Assembly: GCF_015142735.1 (NCBI RefSeq)
Contig: NZ_JACSPN010000005.1
Coordinates: 38,083 to 102,082, forward strand
Direction of reading: 5' to 3'
Source: Oerskovia douganii
GTDB lineage: Bacteria > Actinomycetota > Actinomycetes > Actinomycetales > Cellulomonadaceae
Length of the DNA: 64,000 bases
The notes below the pieces were generated by a model that did not search any database, had not been told where the DNA came from, and worked only from the letters and a program-made list of their open reading frames with translations. A program made the position numbers and the translations under genes. Shown piece after piece: positions 60,034-64,000 of this stretch. The number at the start of each line of letters is the position of its first letter. Position 1 is the stretch's first letter.

Positions 60034-61215
60034 TCACGCCTCGAGGCCCAGCCCGCGCGCGATGATCATGAGCTGCACCTCCGTGGTCCCCTCCCCGATC
60101 TCGAGCACCTTGGAGTCCCGGTAGTGGCGGGCCACCGGGTTCTCGTTGAGGAAGCCGTAGCCGCCGAAGATCTGCGCGGCGTCGCGTGCGTTCGCCATGG
60201 CGGCCTCGCTGCTCACGAGCTTCGCGATCGACGCCTCGACCTTGAACGGCACGTCGTTCGCGAGCCTCGACGCCGCGTCGTAGTAGCAGAGCCGCGCCTG
60301 GTGGACGCGGGCCGCCATGCGCGAGAGCGTGAACGCGATGTGCTGGTGGGACCCGATGTCGCGGCCGAACACGTTGCGCGTGCGCGCGTACCGCAGCGCC
60401 TCCTCCAAGCACCCCTGGGCGGCTCCCGTGGCGAGCGCCGCGAACGCGATGCGTCCCTCGTCGAGGGCGTGCAGGAAGTTCGCGTACCCGCGGCCCAGCT
60501 CGCCCAGGAGGTTCTCCGCGGGGACCCGGACGTCGTCGAACGTCAGCGGGTGCGTGTCCGACGTGTGCCACCCGACCTTGTCGTAGGACGGCCCGACCGT
60601 GAACCCCTTGGTGCCCGCCGGGACCAGGATCGACGAGAGCTCCTTCTTCACCGTCCCGTCGGCCCGCGTCTCCTGCCCCGTGACCGCGGTGACCGTGACC
60701 ACGCTCGTGATGGGCGTCCCGGAGTTGGTGATGAACTGCTTGCTGCCGTCGATGACCCACACGCTGCCGCCGTCCGGTCCGGGCTCGTGCCGGGCAGTGG
60801 TGCGCGTCGCGCCCGCGTCGGAGCCGGCCTCGGCCTCGGTCAGCCCGAATGCCGCGAGCGCCCGTCCCGTGACCAGGTCCGGCAGCCATCGCTCGCGCTG
60901 CTCGGCGGTCCCGTGCCGCACGATCGGCATGATCCCGAGCCCCACGCCCGCCTCCAGCGTGACCGCGATGCTCTGGTCGACGCGCGCGAGGGCCTCGACC
61001 GCGAGGCACAGCGACAGGTAGTCCTTGCCCTGGCCGCCGTGCTCGACCGGGAAGGGGAGCCCGAACAGGCCCAGGTCCCCCATCTCGCGGATGATGTCGA
61101 GCGGCAGGCGGCGCTCGGTGTCGTACTGGTACGCGGCGGGCGCGACGACGGTGTCCGCGAACTCGCGCACGGTGTCGCTGAGCTTGCGCTGCTCGTCGGT
61201 GAGCTCGGTGTTCAT
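60034..61215 (-). CDS. acyl-CoA dehydrogenase (isovaleryl-CoA dehydrogenase-like)
   Basis: The 393-aa flavoenzyme has the two ACAD signatures: AAFGLTEAEAGSDAGATRTT and QIFGGYGFLNENPVARHYRD. The catalytic base is probably the Glu of LEIGEGTTEVQ near the C terminus. Operon context (MCC carboxylase, MaoC, CitE) points to isovaleryl-CoA, as for FadE19 of M. tuberculosis. ATG at 61215 overlaps the carboxylase stop by 4 bp. Confidence 0.92.
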   Translation of the reverse strand: MNTELTDEQRKLSDTVREFADTVVAPAAYQYDTERRLPLDIIREMGDLGLFGLPFPVEHGGQGKDYLSLCLAVEALARVDQSIAVTLEAGVGLGIMPIVRHGTAEQRERWLPDLVTGRALAAFGLTEAEAGSDAGATRTTARHEPGPDGGSVWVIDGSKQFITNSGTPITSVVTVTAVTGQETRADGTVKKELSSILVPAGTKGFTVGPSYDKVGWHTSDTHPLTFDDVRVPAENLLGELGRGYANFLHALDEGRIAFAALATGAAQGCLEEALRYARTRNVFGRDIGSHQHIAFTLSRMAARVHQARLCYYDAASRLANDVPFKVEASIAKLVSSEAAMANARDAAQIFGGYGFLNENPVARHYRDSKVLEIGEGTTEVQLMIIARGLGLEA

Positions 61216-63512
61216 GGCGCTCCTGGGGTGTGGGAGGTGACGTGGACGGCCGGGGTGCCGGCCTGGGAGTGCTCGTCCGGGGACTGTTCGGGCGGGGACT
61301 GTCCGGGCGGACCGACCACCGCGGACGCGTCCCCGGTGACGGGCGCGGCGCCGTCGGGCGAGGGGTCGAAGGGCGTCGCGCCGTCGGGCGAGGGATCGAC
61401 GCGCGCGACGACCTCGTCGCGGCGCACCAGGTCGCCCGGGCGGGTCGTGAGCCGCACGACGCCCGCGTGCGGGGCGGTCAGGGCGTGCTCCATCTTCATG
61501 GCCTCGACGACCACGAGGACGGCGCCCGCGGCGACGGTCTCGCCGTCCTCGACGGCGACCGTCACGACCGTGCCGGGCATGCCTGCGCGGACGTCGGGGC
61601 TCGTGGGGCCGGCGGTGCGGTCGGAACCTTCGAGGCGGGTCCGGGCTGCGACGTCGAGGCGCTCGGCGCGCGTGGGGACGGCGACCTGGACCACCCGGCC
61701 GCCGCGCGCGAGCCAGACGCTCCCGTCGGGGTCGGCCGCGAGGTGCACGGTCTCGCCCGTCCCGTCCACGACGAACCGCCACGCGTGGCCCACGGCGGGG
61801 GTCAGCGCGGCCCGCCGGGCCGCCCCCGGCCGCGGTCCCCCGTCCACGTGCACGACGGCGGCGCTCGCGTCGCCCGTCACGGTCACCTCGTGGGGTTCGT
61901 CGGCCGCGGTGCGCAGCACGAACCGGTGCGGTCGCGGCGAGGCGTTGAGCCGCCAGCCGTCGTCGGCCCACGGGCCGGACGCGCGTGCGGGGCGTCGCGC
62001 GAGCGAGAACAGCGCGACCGCCACGAGGTCCTCCTCGGTCGCCGCGTCGGACGGCACCCGCCCGCTCGCGACGAACCGCTCGATCAGCCCGGTGTCGAGG
62101 TCCCCGGCCCGGACGTCGGGGTCCGCGAGGAGCGCGCGCAGGAAGCCGACGTTGGTGTCGACGCCCAGGACGAGCGTCTCGGCGAGCAGCCGGTCGAGCC
62201 GGTCGAGCGCCTGGGCCCGGTCGGCGCCGTGCGCGACGGCCTTCGCGAGCAGCGGGTCGTACTCTCCTCCGACGTGCAGGCCCTCGGTGAGGCTGCTGTC
62301 GAGGCGCCACCCGGCGCCGTCGGGCTCGGTGAGCGCAAGGACGTCGCCCGTCGCGGGCAGGAACCCGCGGGCCGGGGACTCGGCGTAGACCCGCGCCTCG
62401 ATCGCGTGGCCGCGCAGGACCACGTCCTCCTGCGCGAACCCCAGCGGCTCCCCCGCGGCGACGCGGAGCTGGGCCTCGACCAGGTCCAGGCCCGTGACCA
62501 TCTCCGTCACGGGGTGCTCGACCTGCAGGCGCGTGTTCATCTCGATGAAGTAGAACGTGCTCGGCTCGGCGGCCGGGACGAGGAACTCGACGGTCCCGGC
62601 GCCCTCGTAGTCGACGCTGCGCGCGACCTCGCACGCGGCCTCCCCGATGCGGGCGCGCGTCGCGGCGTCGAGCAGCGGCGACGGCGCCTCCTCGACCACC
62701 TTCTGGTGACGGCGCTGGAGCGAGCACTCCCGCTCCCCCAGGTGCACGACGGCGCCGCGCGAGTCCGCGAGCACCTGCACCTCGATGTGGCGCGGCCGGG
62801 CGACCAGGCGCTCGACGAGCAGCGTGCCGTCGCCGAACGACCGGGTCGCGACGCGTCGGGCGCTCGCGAGCGCGGCCGGGAGGTCCTCGGCCGAGGTCAC
62901 GACCTGCATGCCCTTGCCGCCGCCGCCGCCGGAGGGCTTGACCAGCAGGGGGAAACCGACGTCGAGGGCCGCCCGGGCGAGGGCGTCGTCGTCGAGCGCC
63001 GAGCCGGTCGCGGGGTCGCGCCCCGTGCTGCCGGGCACGACCGGGACCCCGCGCGCCGCGACGATCTCCTTGGCCGTGATCTTGTCGGCCATCGCTTCGA
63101 GCGCAGCGACGCCCGGCCCGACGAACACGATGCCTGCGTCCGCGCAGGCCCGTGCGAGCCCGGGGTTCTCCGACAGGAAGCCGTAGCCGGGGTGGATCGC
63201 GTCGGCGCCCGTCGCGCGGGCCGCGTCGATGATCGCGGGCACGCTCAGGTACGACTCGGCCGCGGGGGCCGGGCCGATCCGCACCGCGACGTCGGCGAGG
63301 GACACGTGGCGCGCGCCGGCGTCGGCGTCGCTGTGGACCGCGACCGAGCGGATGCCGAGGCGCCGCAGCGTGCCGATGATGCGGCACGCGATCTCGCCGC
63401 GGTTGGCGACGAGCACGGTCCCGAACGGACGCCGCCGCGGGCCGTCAGGACGATCGTGATCGTGAGGGGCACGCGCCGGTGCCGACACGTCGGGGGTGCG
63501 CAGCGGGAGCAT
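61212..63512 (-). CDS. accA1: biotin-dependent acyl-CoA carboxylase alpha subunit
   Basis: The 766-aa subunit has a biotin carboxylase domain (about 25-470: TVLVANRGEIACRIIGTLRR, KPSGGGGGKGMQVV, FIEMNTRLQVEHPVTEMVTG), a middle BT-like region and a biotin carrier domain with VEAMKMEHAL. The C-terminal 60 residues form a Pro/Asp/Gly tail. It should carboxylate 3-methylcrotonyl-CoA with the beta subunit encoded upstream. ATG at 63512 is preceded by CAGGATGTGAGGGCC, 5 bp after the beta gene. Propionyl- or acetyl-CoA specificity cannot be excluded from sequence alone. Confidence 0.94.
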   Translation of the reverse strand: MLPLRTPDVSAPARAPHDHDRPDGPRRRPFGTVLVANRGEIACRIIGTLRRLGIRSVAVHSDADAGARHVSLADVAVRIGPAPAAESYLSVPAIIDAARATGADAIHPGYGFLSENPGLARACADAGIVFVGPGVAALEAMADKITAKEIVAARGVPVVPGSTGRDPATGSALDDDALARAALDVGFPLLVKPSGGGGGKGMQVVTSAEDLPAALASARRVATRSFGDGTLLVERLVARPRHIEVQVLADSRGAVVHLGERECSLQRRHQKVVEEAPSPLLDAATRARIGEAACEVARSVDYEGAGTVEFLVPAAEPSTFYFIEMNTRLQVEHPVTEMVTGLDLVEAQLRVAAGEPLGFAQEDVVLRGHAIEARVYAESPARGFLPATGDVLALTEPDGAGWRLDSSLTEGLHVGGEYDPLLAKAVAHGADRAQALDRLDRLLAETLVLGVDTNVGFLRALLADPDVRAGDLDTGLIERFVASGRVPSDAATEEDLVAVALFSLARRPARASGPWADDGWRLNASPRPHRFVLRTAADEPHEVTVTGDASAAVVHVDGGPRPGAARRAALTPAVGHAWRFVVDGTGETVHLAADPDGSVWLARGGRVVQVAVPTRAERLDVAARTRLEGSDRTAGPTSPDVRAGMPGTVVTVAVEDGETVAAGAVLVVVEAMKMEHALTAPHAGVVRLTTRPGDLVRRDEVVARVDPSPDGATPFDPSPDGAAPVTGDASAVVGPPGQSPPEQSPDEHSQAGTPAVHVTSHTPGAP

Positions 63513-63517
63513 GGCCC

Positions 63518-64000
63518 TCACATCCTGAAGAGCCCGAACCGCGGGCCCTCGGTCGGGGCCAGCGGCGTGCGGGCGCACACGTCGAGCGCGAGCCCGAGCA
63601 CGCGGCGCGTGTCGGCGGGGTCGATGACGCCGTCGTCCCAGAGCCGGGCCGTGGCGTAGTACGGGTCGCCCTGCTCCTCGTAGCGCGAGCGGATGTCCTC
63701 GCGGAAGGCGGCCTCGTCGTCGGGCGCCCACCGCTCGCCACGCGCCGCGAGCTGGTCGGCCTTGACCGTCGCGAGCACCGACGCGGCCTGCGGGCCGCCC
63801 ATGACCGAGATGCGGCTCGCGGGCCAGGACCACAGGAAGCGCGGCGAGTACGCGCGCCCGCACATCGAGTAGTTGCCCGCCCCGAACGACCCGCCGACCA
63901 CGACGGTCAGCCTGGGCACGCGCGTCGTCGCGACGGCCGTGACCATCTTGGCGCCGTCCTTGGCGATGCCCCCGGCCTCGGCGTCGGTGCCGACCATGAA
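63518..64000 (-). CDS. accD1: acyl-CoA carboxyltransferase beta subunit (partial, C-terminal end)
   Basis: Only the last 160 residues are in the window; the gene continues past 64000. They show the carboxyltransferase C-terminal signature: [59 protein letters not shown] and [20 protein letters not shown]. That last segment is typical of methylcrotonyl-CoA carboxylase beta subunits. It is the most upstream gene of the leucine operon seen here; the promoter lies outside the window. Confidence 0.93.
   Translation of the reverse strand, partial: FMVGTDAEAGGIAKDGAKMVTAVATTRVPRLTVVVGGSFGAGNYSMCGRAYSPRFLWSWPASRISVMGGPQAASVLATVKADQLAARGERWAPDDEAAFREDIRSRYEEQGDPYYATARLWDDGVIDPADTRRVLGLALDVCARTPLAPTEGPRFGLFRM

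Overview
The window is 64 kb of very GC-rich, densely packed bacterial chromosome. Low AT content, many GTG starts, 4-bp ATGA/GTGA gene overlaps, a CsoR-type copper operon, a WXG100-like protein and a coproporphyrin-type heme cluster all point to an Actinomycetota. I infer a Micrococcales genome of the Cellulomonas/Oerskovia/Cellulosimicrobium kind, but the sequence alone does not settle the genus. About 52 protein genes are called. I saw no rRNA, tRNA, CRISPR array, transposase, integrase or prophage. No gene-free stretch exceeds 300 bp; the largest spacers are 3905-4196, 24444-24716, 15482-15748, 35664-35927 and 51281-51532.

Layout. 1-4100: a branched-chain 2-oxoacid dehydrogenase operon (E1 alpha, E1 beta, E2) on the minus strand behind a palindrome-rich promoter region. 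4197-6161: a small membrane protein, a HisC-type aminotransferase and a holin-like membrane protein. 6220-10340: a four-gene unit of ABC exporter plus two-component system. 10521-12301: a WXG100-like protein coupled to a secreted-effector-like alpha/beta hydrolase. 12477-24443: purB, a PadR regulator with its membrane partner, a Tat-exported GH10-like hydrolase, an FAD oxidoreductase, a DUF2252 protein, an exopolyphosphatase-like protein and an SPFH/zinc-ribbon module. 24717-25142: a Nudix hydrolase. 25193-33987: tetrapyrrole synthesis, with hemA divergent from hemE-hemG-hemC-hemD-hemB-hemL. 34117-38561: an HdeD-like protein and the csoR-copZ-copA copper operon. 38664-45501: an RHH/SPFH pair, a winged-helix-controlled ABC operon, a low-complexity membrane protein and a CPBP protease. 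45608-51280: a peptide/oligosaccharide ABC importer. 51533-55555: a second HdeD-like protein and a large flippase with a pseudokinase-like domain. 55647-64000: a leucine-degradation operon (accD1-accA1-acyl-CoA dehydrogenase-maoC-citE-scoA-scoB-thiolase) whose order closely resembles Mycobacterium tuberculosis Rv2498c-Rv2504c.

How it fits together. The oxoacid dehydrogenase and the leucine cluster bracket the window and together can take leucine-derived 2-oxoisocaproate through isovaleryl-CoA, methylcrotonyl-CoA, methylglutaconyl-CoA and HMG-CoA to acetoacetate and acetyl-CoA. The heme genes run from glutamyl-tRNA to coproporphyrin III; hemQ and hemH are not in the window.

The most unusual non-coding signal is a family of five near-perfect palindromes (stems of 19-24 bp, loops of 13-15 nt) scattered in intergenic DNA at 13968, 15571, 38581, 40024 and 59961. 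Their arms vary at two positions with compensating changes on the other arm. Other notable points are a duplicated CsoR operator, palindromic operators before the bkd, SPFH and ABC operons, two strong candidates for leaderless transcripts, and a tandem hairpin between the importer's binding-protein gene and its permease genes.
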